Assembly (NCBI GenBank): GCA_026214975.1
Contig: JAOBSW010001065.1
Coordinates: 1 to 64,000 of the forward strand
Direction: 5' to 3'
Length of the DNA: 64,000 bases
Source of the DNA: Gentiana macrophylla
Lineage: Eukaryota > Streptophyta > Magnoliopsida > Gentianales > Gentianaceae
Shown: piece after piece, positions 22,151 to 32,820 of the stretch
Numbering within the stretch: the stretch's first letter is position 1
Layout of the letters: each line of letters starts with the position of its first letter
Made by a program: the position numbers and the translations under genes
Notes under the pieces: model-generated
What the model saw: only the letters and a program-made list of their open reading frames with translations
Told to the model about the DNA's origin: nothing
Databases searched by the model: none

Positions 22151-23540
22151 TGATGTCGTGCATAAGGTCGCTTATACTAGCAAGAGTACTAGGTCAAATC
22201 ATAGTACACTGATGGTGAATCAAGGTCGATCCCACAGAGACAATGCACCTTCGGAATAAACGCACTTAATCTGACTAAGAATACATAGATGGTCATTGAC
22301 CGACATAAGAATGGAAATAAATATGGTATTCCTCTCTTCTCAACCTATCCATCAACTTCGTGTAACTAATCTTCATGTGTAATTCCCCCAGTAGTTCCCC
22401 AAATATAATCAAACAAGTTATTAACACAATTTTAGCTACAAGTGCAGTCTTCCAACCATGTCTACTTCCATTGAAAGGATATTAAACGTCTATGTGCAGT
22501 TAACCACCTTACTTGGTTGTATTAACTCACACGCAACAAGTACTAGAACGTGCCAGATCAAGACCGAGAACCTCCCTAACCATCTCTCATGGATTGACTA
22601 GCACATTCCTAGAGATCGATCCAAACTATGTCCTAATTAACACTTCACTTTATCGTCCTTCATGTTAATTTAGGAATACAATAAGAAGATTGGCCATATT
22701 TAACCTAATGTTAATTAAACCTATCGATCAACGTAGCTAACACTGAATCTCCTAATTAAGGTGACCTAAATTTACCTCGGTTCATCAGTATAAACAGCAG
22801 TTCAATTGAGTGCGGTGGTTCTTATGATTAATTCTGGTAAATTATAGGGTCGTTACACATTCAAATCAAGTACAACACGTAAATACAAGCAAATCTACCA
22901 TAACTAAGACATAAAGGAATGTTCAAAGCTTCGTACCATAGGTTATGGAGATCTAACTTGATCTCCTGAAGTTAGAGATGGCGTGGAAGAAGGGAATCCG
23001 GAAAACAACTCAGAATTGCAAAAGACAAATCTTTAATTCATGAATGATGTAAAACTATGTGAAAAATCTATATCGTATATGAAAAGCTTTGTTACAATCA
23101 AAATCTATGGCTATACATACACAATTTAGCCGACATATGACTTAAATAAACCCTACCCGACAGAGTAAACGTTGTAGGGTTAATTTTGTGTCTTCCAATA
23201 ACTCGATACGTTGGTGGTGGGCCTCGGACTATCGGGCCCAACATCAACTCTTTTTCTTGATATATCTCTTCATGGACTATTTCAACTCAGCCCCATGACT
23301 TTCTTTGGCCTAGATCAATGTCTTAGCTCTTCTGGAATAAGGTACTCCTATAAAACAAGTAAAACAAAGCATATAAGTACCAAATCCACGGGGTAATCAA
23401 GCAAATGAAAAATCAACATCTAAAGAACACTCACTACACAATTAACATGTATTTCGCATAGTATTCAGATTATCTTTCCTCTCTCGAGCATAATTCAGGG
23501 TAAATAAATATGTAGTTTAAGGTACTAAATAGCATGTAAT
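22151..23540 (-). repeat. 5' LTR of a decayed Athila/Tat-like element
   Basis: Left edge TGATGTCGTG matches the edge TGATGACGTG of the LTR at 38002. The phrase GAATCAAGGTCGATCCCACA (22217-22236) is shared with 32821 and 38002. The right edge is uncertain because the boundary with the SIRE LTR at 23546 is not marked by a clear duplication. The element's 3' LTR is missing. Confidence 0.6.
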
Positions 23541-23545
23541 CAATG

Positions 23546-24223
23546 TGTTAGAACTAAAATTGTTTTTTATATTTTGGTTTTGATGATGAAGTACCCTAAT
23601 GATGGAGTGTCGAGACTAGTTGTTATAGTGAAAAGCTAAAACAGGTCTAGAGCTGAATGTATAGTTTTACTAGAGTCTGATTATTGTCTAGGTTCAATCA
23701 GAAAAACACTGTAACAGACTGCTGATAGGTTTTAGTTGAGTCTAGGTTGCTAAGATGAAGGCTGAGGGAAAAACTAAGAAAAGAATGCCGAGGGATCAAA
23801 TTAGGTATAGAAGACTAAGAGTTGTGGTTTTAGACTTAGTATTGAAGACTAAGCCCAGGATATAAAGTTAGAAATTAGGCTACTCTGTGATGGCCTGGCC
23901 TGGCTCTATAGACCTTGTATTGAAGATTTAAGATCCAAGGAGATGATGGAACATAGCATGTCAAGGGCATATTCAAAAAAATCCAAGAGACAGCTTATGG
24001 TATTAAAATTTAAATGGTGGACATGCCACAATAAATAGAGGACTTTGCATTAAGACTCAAGTCGGGATGCATCATCGGTGAATACGGAGAATTTTTGCAA
24101 GCAATTTGAGCGATCAAATCTCGCTAAGTCATATTCATCATCATCTAAGCTTACACCGCTATTCATCCGTAAATCTTCAAGTGCTAAGTGTTTTAACGAT
24201 CCACCCGTAATCCAAATACTTGG
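23546..24223 (+). repeat. SIRE-type LTR, 5' part
   Basis: Begins TGTTAGAAC after CAATG. The early phrase TTTTGATGATGAAGTACCC is typical of SIRE-type Ty1/copia ends. The second half (23971-24223) is repeated, diverged, at 25951-26212. It breaks off where GGCCCCTGCTTGGTT begins (24231). Confidence 0.6.
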
Positions 24224-24428
24224 CCCCTGCTTGGTTTCACATTGGGTTGAATCCAACCCGATACCTTATTCACTCCAATATCTTATTTACCATTGTTTTA
24301 TTAATTCTATAATTTTATTATAATTTCTCTCACCAATCATTTTTACCATCAAAAAAATAATATAATATAAATTAATTCACTTTATGCACCTACTACACTA
24401 TTTAACATTACATTATCAATATAATATT
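24224..24428. mobile_element. Possible MITE arm
   Basis: GGCCCCTGCTTGGTT at 24231 resembles terminal sequences of small DNA transposons, and GGGTTGAATCCAACCC (24244-24259) is a 6-bp hairpin. The rest is AT-rich and continues after the solo LTR (25849-25950). The matching opposite terminus is not seen, so this remains a guess. Confidence 0.35.
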
Positions 24429-25843
24429 TGTTGGTCCCAGAGAAGGGTAAAACAAAAGTCAGGGGGGTGAATGACTATAGTGGAGTTTCAAAAACTTTTC
24501 TTGTATTTAAAAGCTTTTGGGCAGTGGATAAGTCCCTTCTTACTATGTTGTTTCAAAGTAGTTTATGCAATCACAGATATATGATATAATTTAAGCAACT
24601 AAATAAATGTAGTAAGGTAAATTGCTGAAAGTAAATTGACACAAAGGTTTATTATAGTGGTTCAGGGTGGTATAATCCCTTAATCCACTCTTCTACTCTG
24701 ATGATTGGAAGAATTTCACTATTGTTTTCACTGATACAATAGCCTGTCCTTGACTACACAAGCTTCACAATCTTCAAGACTATCACTCCCTGGCTTCAAC
24801 AGCTTCAGTGACTCAGTCTCTTTCACTGCTCATTGGGAACAAATCCTTCAGTAGCTTATCACAAACACAACTCTTTCTCAGATGGCTCTGATTCAGTTGC
24901 TTGATTGAAGTGAATTGGATTCACAAAACTTGTTGATCAGACTCAATGCTTGATGTTCGAATTGCAGTTTTGATATTTCAATTGATCACTAGATGTTTCA
25001 CTTTCAGCACAGATGAAGGCTTTTCAATTTGACAGAGTTTCTGCTTGTATATTATCAAACTTAATCGTTCTCTTCTCTTTTTTTCCTTGTCTGTCAATGC
25101 CTTCTTTTTATAGCCATGATAATCCTTGATTTGAATTTCCGTCCGTTGGCTATATTAATGAGGGGAATAATCCTTGATTTTATTCTTGATTCCCCCTTAA
25201 TTAAATCCTCCTTGATTTCAGTGATCGGATTTTTCTTCAAACGTTTATCAGAAAATCCATCCTTGATTGATCCTCAATTGATTATGCATTTAATGTTTGA
25301 TCCTCTGAATCTTCTTCATATTTCAAAATCTGATCAAGTAAAGTTTACTTGGCCGTTCCCTGAATGGTTAAGTGATCTTTCTGACTTTTCCGCTTAGATC
25401 TTCCTTCTCTGCTTTACTCAGCCGAAAGTCAGTTCACTTTGCCAATTCACCGTTTCCTTCATTCTTTTCAGTTTAGGAGAATCTTTGTACTTCACTGATC
25501 CTTGGTTTTTGTGAGATCAGTGTACACCATATTCCATATTTAAACATTAAGTTTCATTTCTTGGAATGTAACTTAGACGTATCCAAGGTCATCACAGACT
25601 TCCTTGGTTATAAGTCGGACAATATGTCTTCATGCTTCTCTGTTGGTACTTGGCCGTTTTTACTTTGCTGAACATCTGATTTTCCTTTGCCGTCCTACCA
25701 ACTAGTACAATACTTGTCTGTCTCAACTTATACAACATGTCAGACTCTAAGTGAAGACTTACACAGAGAATTATAACTTATTTTCAGGCTTGCTATAACA
25801 GCTAATATGGCCATCATCAAAACATAATAAAATGTTCCTAACA
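24429..25843 (-). mobile_element. Solo LTR of a SIRE-type Ty1/copia element
   Basis: On the + strand it begins TGTTGGTCCCAG and ends TGTTCCTAACA, 1415 bp, with perfect duplications ATATT at 24424-24428 and 25844-25848. It contains the SIRE-family phrase GTGGTTCAGGGTGG (24657-24670), also present at 52754-52767. There is no internal region, so unequal recombination between two LTRs removed it. Minus orientation is inferred from the LTR at 53362-55083, whose purine tract is on the minus strand. Confidence 0.88.
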
Positions 25844-25950
25844 ATATTTCATTAAAATTTCCCTCACCAATTATTTCTTCATCCACACAAATTTCAATAC
25901 AAGATTTCAACTTTATAATCATTATTTCACTATATTTCATGTTATTAAAA

Positions 25951-26453
25951 TTTAAAAAAAAATCCAATAGACAGTTATGGGATTCAAAATTCAAACATTG
26001 GACATGAAATTATTAATAGAGGATATAGCATCAAGATTCAAGCAAGGGATACAACACAAAATACGAAGAATTTTTGCAAGAAACTGAGCATTTTGAGCAA
26101 TCAAATTTCGGCTAAGTCATATTCATCATCAACTTAGCTTACACTTCTATTCATCAACAAATCTTCTAGTGCTAAGTTTTTTAACGATCATCCAAGAATC
26201 CAAATACATGAAGATCCTCAAGTCGAATCACATACTTGATTCAAACTTCTTTGTTTTCAACAAAGGTTTTACTGGACTGTGAAACGTCTGTTAAGGTGAG
26301 AACGACAGTGGTTGGTGCAGCTCGTTCAGAATGATCTGTGACAAAGCTGTGTGTGCTGGATCTTGTGGAGAGGCAATTCTACCCATCAAGGACCAGTGGA
26401 ACAACATGGAGAAGAATCCATTCTACCTGTTTTCTAAGTAGGCATTCTACTTG
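25951..26453 (+). repeat. SIRE-type LTR, second copy, part 1 (left of the CACTA)
   Basis: Repeats the wording of 23971-24223 (for example GAATTTTTGCAAG and TAAGTCATATTCATCATC) and continues with sequence that resumes at 42939 after the CACTA element. Confidence 0.6.
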
Positions 26454-27076
26454 CACTACAAGAAACTTGCCCTTTTGTCACGAAACATAGATGACGGGAG
26501 CTAATCCTTTCAATGAAAGGTACTTTTAGTGAGGGGATTTTTTTCCCTAACTAAAAGGTAACTTTTAATGACATATTAACGGTTCCTGTTATTGTCGATT
26601 GCAAATCTTGTCATTGTACATTTACACAAAAGTAATCTCCATTGCTTATACCAATTTTTTTCATCTAGAGTGATGATATACGTGTATAACGAGTGTCTTT
26701 TGCTCCCTTAATTATACTGAACCTAATCACAATCAATTATTGCTACAATCTACGTCCCAAAATAAAAATTTGTATAGCTTTTTGGTTTTGCACCATAATA
26801 TAAGTCCATTTAGCTTTTTGGTTTTGCTACCAGATTTTTCATAGGCGGATATTATAAAAAAGGGGGTTCTTATGTAAGAGAGATAGTAAGGACATAGGCT
26901 ATAGTTCTGGCGTATATAGTCTTTCGAATTATTATGAATGTAGAATTAAGTATCTAAAGATAAAAATACACTCAAAATGATTTTAGAGGCTTTATAATGC
27001 TATATTTAACCAAAATCCCTATTGTAGGAGAAAAATCTCTTCAAAGATTTGAAAAAGAAGAAAAAGGGGTAGTCAT

Positions 27077-27298
27077 ATGGTTTCATTAGGAAGATTTTCA
27101 AATGCAAAAAAGATTGAAAAACATACTCCCCATGAGCTTGACTTTGAAGGATTATCTTATCTTTTCAATTTAGCTCGGAAAGTAAGTGAAGAACAATTCA
27201 TTACAGAAAAACTCTTCACAACAGATACAAACACCATTAGTTTGTTCAATTTCATTGAAGGAGCTAACCCAGAATTGGTCTTTGAGGCATTTTCTTGA
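27077..27298 (+). CDS. Hypothetical 73-aa frame inside the CACTA left arm
   Basis: MVSLGRFSNAKKIEKHTPHE start, 73 codons to TGA; an overlapping frame runs on to 27506. Composition is protein-like and not low complexity. The frame is on the opposite strand to the viral genes and lies between the CACTA terminus and the viral promoter region. It could be a scrap of CACTA transposase or a captured exon. I do not recognise the family. Confidence 0.3.
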   Translation: MVSLGRFSNAKKIEKHTPHELDFEGLSYLFNLARKVSEEQFITEKLFTTDTNTISLFNFIEGANPELVFEAFS

Positions 27299-27637
27299 AA
27301 CTAGTCATGAGATGTTGCCATTAAAGTGTAGTTTTTATTCCAGCAGAATACAAGTACTATTTTGGTTGGATTTTCTGCCAAATAGTAGTACATCTCATAA
27401 CATTGAAGAAGCAAAAATTGTAATGTTTTTGAATTTTATTTTCTCAATAGTTGCAAATTTTTTAGATGGTATATATATATATATACAAATATTGGAAGAA
27501 GATTGATTCTTCCTTCTTGTTATACAGAATGATCCTAATAAAAACATTGTAACTAGGGTTATGCTGAGAATTTGCAGAAAAATAAAAAATTTGTAAATGG
27601 TCTTCTGAGAGTTTGCCTCCTCCATGCTTTGTCTTGG

Positions 27638-27646
27638 TATTTATAG
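27638..27646 (-). promoter_or_regulatory. TATA box of the pararetrovirus promoter
   Basis: Minus strand CTATAAATA, followed about 30-40 bases downstream by a likely start of the pregenomic RNA. It lies between the end of the viral coding region and a set of upstream repeats, as in caulimovirid promoters. Confidence 0.55.
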
Positions 27647-27708
27647 TAGTCCTGGAATTATTGTGAGTTTCTTCTTCTTTTTGTGAGTGGTGTTTTCTTT
27701 TTTAGTGG

Positions 27709-27935
27709 TGTCTGCCATATTCGTGTTGCTGAGTTGTTTTGTTGTCGTTTTGTGTGAAGCGATGTCCATTATCTTTGAGTGGTGTCTTGTCTTGTCTGCC
27801 ATTTACAGTGGAAGACCTATGCTAAGTTGTCTTTTGTCATTTTGTGATGAATAATCTCCTTTAATTTTAGTGACGTCTTGTCATGTCTGCCATGTTGATT
27901 TTTGCTGAGCTGTGTGTTGTCGTCTTGTGTGAAGT
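27709..27935 (-). promoter_or_regulatory. Three roughly 87-bp imperfect repeats upstream of the viral TATA box
   Basis: Units marked by TGTCTGCCAT at 27709, 27793 and 27884, each followed by a TGCT(G/A)AG(T/C)TGT...TTGTGTGAAG block. On the minus strand they lie about 60-290 bp upstream of the TATA box. A TGACGTC, close to the as-1 element core, is at 27871-27877. Caulimovirid promoters commonly have enhancers here; function is inferred. Confidence 0.55.
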
Positions 27936-28009
27936 ATTGTAGCGTGGTCTTTGCTGATTTTTGATTTTGTATATTTTTTGTATAACTATGTGCATTTTGC
28001 ACATATATA

Positions 28010-28300
28010 ATTATAAGTATTTGTAGATATCTGTATGTATATATATTTATATATATATATAAAATATTTTTTTGTAGTGATGTGTGTGTACATATATTTG
28101 TGTGTGCATAATATATTTATGTATATTTGTGTATTAGGTGGAGAAGTTTTGTGCAGGTGAGTGATTGTGAGAAACTAATGTGCAGGTAAATCTTTTGTCC
28201 TGTAGTATTTAGTTTTTTTTTTTCTATTTTTTTTCAAGGTATTGGTGTATAGTCCTCAACTTCTTCGTCAATATTGACTGATGTTGTGGAACTTATAGGT
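28010..28300. repeat. AT/TG-rich low-complexity stretch
   Basis: Runs of TATATA and TGTGTG (28030-28130) and poly-T (28207-28233). No gene. Confidence 0.6.
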
Positions 28301-28305
28301 GATGT

Positions 28306-29480
28306 CTATGAATTTGATGCATACTGAGATATGATTTGTTGTAATTCTTCATCCGTTTCTGATACAGCTAATAATGCTGTCATTTGTGCTCTTCTCTCTG
28401 AAAATTTTGAAGTCGCAATAGGTTGTATTTGAAATTGTTGGGGTTTTGGTATTCCTTGTAACAATTTTTCCATGTTTGTGGGTAGCAAACTTTGGATAAT
28501 GTTGTCTGACTCGAAATCTTCTTCGGATAAGTTGCATAGGATTATCAGATAATCTAAATACCAGTTTACTATCCATGGTAGATAGAATTTTGTACATAAT
28601 GTTGCAAATGCAGGAAATCTCTTTTATGACTCTGAAGGCTTGTATTTTGCTTTGAAAAGATTGAGAGATTCAGTCATGGTTGTTTTTTGTATTTCTGGGA
28701 CTGAACCAAAACATTCCCACCATTGGATCCACCATGATGGAAATTTTGAAATGTCTACAATTTTGTATCAAAGTGCATCAACCAAGTATGCTGATTATTT
28801 TGATTTTGTAGGAAGAATGCATTGAACCATGCCTGTGGGTACTTCTAATAGTTGAATGTAATATTATAAAAAGGTTGTTCTTTATATTCTTCCGGAAATT
28901 CAATGGGCGCAGAATGAGCTGCGTACCAATCTTTTGGAGAAATAACTTGGTGGATTTTACATGTTGAAAATATAGGTGTGGCTTGGTTATTTTGATAGTA
29001 TTTGTGATCAAAGCACGCCGGCTGTGTAGCTTGTAATATTGTTTGGTAAAAAATTGGTGTTTTTTTGTAAATCCTAAGGTTTCTAAAACCCACTTATTCC
29101 AAAGTAACGTTGGAGAGTTAGAAAGGGGTCTTGCCTATGAAAACAGGCTTCAACCATAGTAATATTTTGTGAGTATGGTTTGACTGTGTCAACCGTCTTT
29201 TGTGTCCTTGTATTTGGGTGGTAGTAGGTCTTGCTAGTGGTTGGAATGAGTTTGAGGTTAAGACAAACGGTCTTGTTGATGATATTTCTTTGGGTTTTGA
29301 TGAAGATGATGTAGGTCTTGGTGATGGTACTGTTAATAACTGGGGTAGGTTTTGTGTATTTGGTAAGAGTTGAGATAAATGCATTTTTTAGACTCAGGCT
29401 TTGTAATAATTTATCAAGAAATTATTGTGACTCTAAATCGAGCGAACCTGTTTCCTGTGTGTTGGCTTCTTGTTCTTCTT
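28306..29480 (-). pseudogene. Pararetrovirus polyprotein C-terminal region
   Basis: Open pieces at 28306-28488, 28778-29093 and 29118-29384 follow RNase H in viral order. One is Pro/Ser-rich (29118-29384). The 28845-29093 piece has many Tyr, Gln and His residues and a DWYAAHSAPIEF stretch. Frames shift between pieces. Function of this region is unknown to me. Confidence 0.55.
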
Positions 29481-29491
29481 TTGTGACTATG

Positions 29492-30060
29492 TCATACCAA
29501 GACATATTTGGTTTTGTAATACTTGTATTTGCAACCTTTTTCCTTTGTCAACCTTTTGGACCATCGGATCTGGTCTTGTAGGAATTCTCGGGTAAGAAAA
29601 TCAGGTACTGAGTTTGTATCTCCTTTTATAAATTCAATATCAAAATCGAAAATGCTTAAAATTGCTTGCCATCGTGCAAATATTTGCTTCGATGCAAGAT
29701 TTTGAACATCCTTTTGTAAAAATTTCTTTTTCATTTTTGCAATCTATACATAATAAAAACATTTTGTTTAATAAATCGCTTGGAAATTTTTGAATGCATA
29801 AAACAATGCTTAAAATCTCTTTTTTAATTGTGGAATAATTCTTTTGGGTATGTTTCCAATGTGCCGATGTAAACTGATCAATTAGTTCTTTCGAATATTG
29901 TTTCTGCTTCAAGATTCCTCCATAACCAATATCAGAAGCATCCGTTTCTACTATTTTATGTAGGTTAGGATTTGCCAAGTGTAGACAAGGGATTTTTGTG
30001 ACCTGGTTTTTTTTTAATTTGTTGGACAATTTTAGTATGTGTTGTATTCCAAGGTGTAGG
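29492..30060 (-). pseudogene. Pararetrovirus RNase H
   Basis: Two overlapping open pieces in different frames (29640-30029 and 29492-29734). The first has the catalytic-region block ETDASDIGYGG and later NYSTIKKEILSIV; the second, after a frameshift near 29700, has LASKQIFARWQAILSIFDFD and SVPDFLTRE, the usual C-terminal end of caulimovirid RNase H. It would degrade the RNA template during DNA synthesis. Confidence 0.85.
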
Positions 30061-30109
30061 GTTTGTTTTTAGGCGATCATGAAGTGGTTTTGCTATTCTG
30101 TTGAGATTT

Positions 30110-30990
30110 GGGCAAAAGTCCCGGACATAATTTAAACATCCTAAGAACCGTTGTAGTTGATTTTTGTCAGGAATTTTATCGGGAAATTTTGTGGTGAAAT
30201 TTAGAGATCTTTCTATTGGTGTAATAGTTCCTTGAGTAATATAGTGCCCAAGGAATCTAATTTTTGTTGGAAAAGCGACATTTTATGTTCGGATATTACT
30301 AAACCGCTTTTTTCTATTACATATAAAAACATTTTTAAGTGTTTGAAATGTTCATCAATAGTTTTGGATATACCGTTCACAATCCTTGGGAATTCGGAAG
30401 GACCATTTTTTAAGCCGAAAGGCATTACATTCCATTGGTATTGTCCAAAAGGAACTGTAAATGCCGTTTTATATCCGTCTATTGGTTTTATTTGTATTTG
30501 TCAGAAACCTGATTTCATGTCAAATTTTGAGAATATGAAGGCATCGTGGAGTTTATTTAGAAGATCTTTTTTATTAGGCATGGGATAACGAATCCATTTT
30601 AATGCCTTGTTAAGGGGTTTATAATTAATGAATAGTCTGGGAGATCCTCTCTCGATTTCGGAGGCTTTATTAACGTAAAAAGCATAACAACTCCAAGGTG
30701 ATATGGTTTTAGAGATTAATTTTTTTGTTTCAAGATCTTGTATTTATTTTCTGCAAAATTGTTCAAGATCTTTATTCATTTGTATTGGCTGGGCTTTAGT
30801 AGGTATATATTTTTTTTAAAATGATGTGTCATAGGGCAGATCAATAGTATGTTGCTTTCTATTCCAGAAGGAATTTGGTAGTTTAGCACAAATTTTTAAT
30901 GTAAATATCTTTTGTAATCTTAGTATTTTCTCTTTTATCGTGGGTTGATTAACCAACTTATTTATTCATTGTAAGGAAGCATCTTTTGTA
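30110..30990 (-). pseudogene. Pararetrovirus reverse transcriptase, catalytic motif deleted
   Basis: Pieces match the RT palm, including MPFGLKN at the start of 30213-30425. Between the helix after that motif and the following KSGLVIS block the sequence passes directly from NGISKTIDEHFKHLKMFLYV, with no YxDD-type motif in any frame that I can read. A deletion of roughly ten to twenty residues is the simplest explanation. Upstream parts of the RT are scattered over stops to about 30990. Confidence 0.75.
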
Positions 30991-30999
30991 ATTCATTGA

Positions 31000-31400
31000 G
31001 CGGAAATTGTTTGTTATATATTATATTATTGATTGTTTTTCATGTATAGATGAAGCTTTCAACACAGTTAGACTTTTAGTTCTTGGTTTTACTAAAAATG
31101 GAAACTTGTGTTTTTTATTATTTATTTTGAAGGTAATGGAATCTGGACAAACATTGTATGGGGTGATAAGGTTTATGAATGGAGTACCAAGGATTACAGA
31201 ATGATGGATATCATTGAAAACCACAACGGATGTCAATAAAGAGACCGCATCATTGATTATTGAGGCTTCTGTCTTTTGCAGAGATCCTTATTTTTGACTT
31301 GTTAGTTGCTGAAATATTTTCATCGGTTTGCTGTAAGAATTTTATAGGGACAAACCCTTATTTTATACAATTTAAGTCTGCTCCAGTATCAAATAGTGCA
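31000..31400 (-). pseudogene. Pararetrovirus aspartic protease
   Basis: The catalytic motif DTGAD is at 31376-31390 (minus strand), and the downstream VILGTPFINLITPY block is in the 31021-31236 frame. A frameshift separates them. In the virus it processes the polyprotein. Confidence 0.82.
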
Positions 31401-31660
31401 ATAGTATTAAAATTGAAATTATTTAAAATTCTGATTGTAATATTTATGATATATTTTCTAGATGTGATTTCTTTCAAAACAAAAAGGAAATCAGTTGGGG
31501 TCGTTGTAATGTTTTGTAGTTCTTGGGTAATATCTTCATTTTTAGTATGCGTGTCACTATTGTCTTTTATTGTTTCAATAATTGTTTTGATTAATAATGA
31601 ATCATTTTTTTGGTTTTTTCTTTTAATTCTTTTAAGTCATTTTTTTTTAATTTCTTTAAC

Positions 31661-32815
31661 CTAATTTTGTATATCGTGATTTGTAATATTATCCTTTTTA
31701 TTTTTATTCCTATTTAGGATTGTTGTCAAATCATAAGTACTTATGGAAGTACTTGGTGCTATTGGTTCATGTTTAAAAGTGTCTAATACTTTTTCAAGGT
31801 ATTGTTGTTGTAGAGTCGCGTCATTAATCTGTTGTAATATATCAATAAAGATTTGTTGTTCTTTGGCGATAACATTTAATATTTTTCTATTGTCTCTTTC
31901 TGATTTAGAAGTACTTGTTAGTGTATCGTCTATCTTTGCTATTCCATTGTTATCTGTATTTTTTTTCATTAGTTGTGTCACTATTTGAATCTATAAGTAA
32001 GTTTGAGATTTTGTTCATAATGTCGTCTTCTAGACTAAGTTCATTAAGCTTTCTTTTTAGTTTACAGTAATTTGTTATATGTCCATTTTTGTGGCATCTA
32101 TAACATTCAATATCTTTTTCCAATTTGGTTTTGGCTTAGTATATTTGTTATTCTTGTATAAATGATTGTTTGAGGGTTGTTTTATTTTTTTGTTATTCAT
32201 GTATATATGCCTATTAGGTTGATATGGTGTTTTGTTTTTGAAAGTGGGTTTATTGAAATTTCCTTTGCAAGAGTATTCCTTTTAATAAGGATTATTGTCA
32301 AATTGCTGACAAAAGGTTCCAAGTACTAGGTTAGCCTTTTTTATTTCCCATTTTATGTGTTTCTGAAGTTTTAGGTCTTGGCTATCTTCATTCCTTCTTG
32401 TTGAACAACACTGACTAGTTGTCCATATGAGCATTGATCTTATGGAATAATTTTGTTGCCTGAATTCTCATGAATTTGATTTCTGACTTTTTCCCCTAAT
32501 AAGGTTGGTAATCCTGCTAGGAACTTTTCCTTCCATAAAGGCTGATTGGAATCATCCCTTTGCATTAATCTTGTTAGGAAATTATTTTTATACCATTGGA
32601 TATCAGTAAGTTTTTTACAGCGTAGATTTGAAAGGAGTTCAAATTTCTTTCTTTTAATTTTGCTGGATGTCCAAGAAAATGTATTGAAATAGTATGTATT
32701 AGCGTGGATAGAGCATCCTCTAAAGGTTCTTGTTGGTCTTCAAGAATCAGATTTTGTTCTTCATCATATTTTAGTGAATTAAGTATTTGGTCATGTTGGT
32801 CAGGTGTTAAATAAA
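31661..32815 (-). pseudogene. Pararetrovirus coat protein, C-terminal part
   Basis: The viral capsid protein. It starts at the insertion border (32815-32820) in open frame and includes LWKEKFLAGLP and related blocks, then the zinc knuckle at 32064-32105 (C-x2-C-x4-H-x4-C, starting CYRCHKNGH), characteristic of caulimovirid capsids. Stops and shifts occur after about 32640, 32400 and 32060. 31661-31981 is an acidic and Gln-rich stretch that links to the protease. Confidence 0.8.
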
Positions 32816-32820
32816 AACCC

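Noticed and set aside
27077..27506. Viral inclusion-body or transactivator gene
   Set aside because: The frame is on the strand opposite to the viral genes and shows no recognisable domain; left as hypothetical.
31260..31664. 134-codon + strand frame that looks like a membrane protein (Phe/Leu/Ile/Ser rich)
   Set aside because: It is antisense to the pararetrovirus protease and coat-protein linker; Lys/Asn-rich minus-strand coding DNA reads as hydrophobic residues on the other strand.
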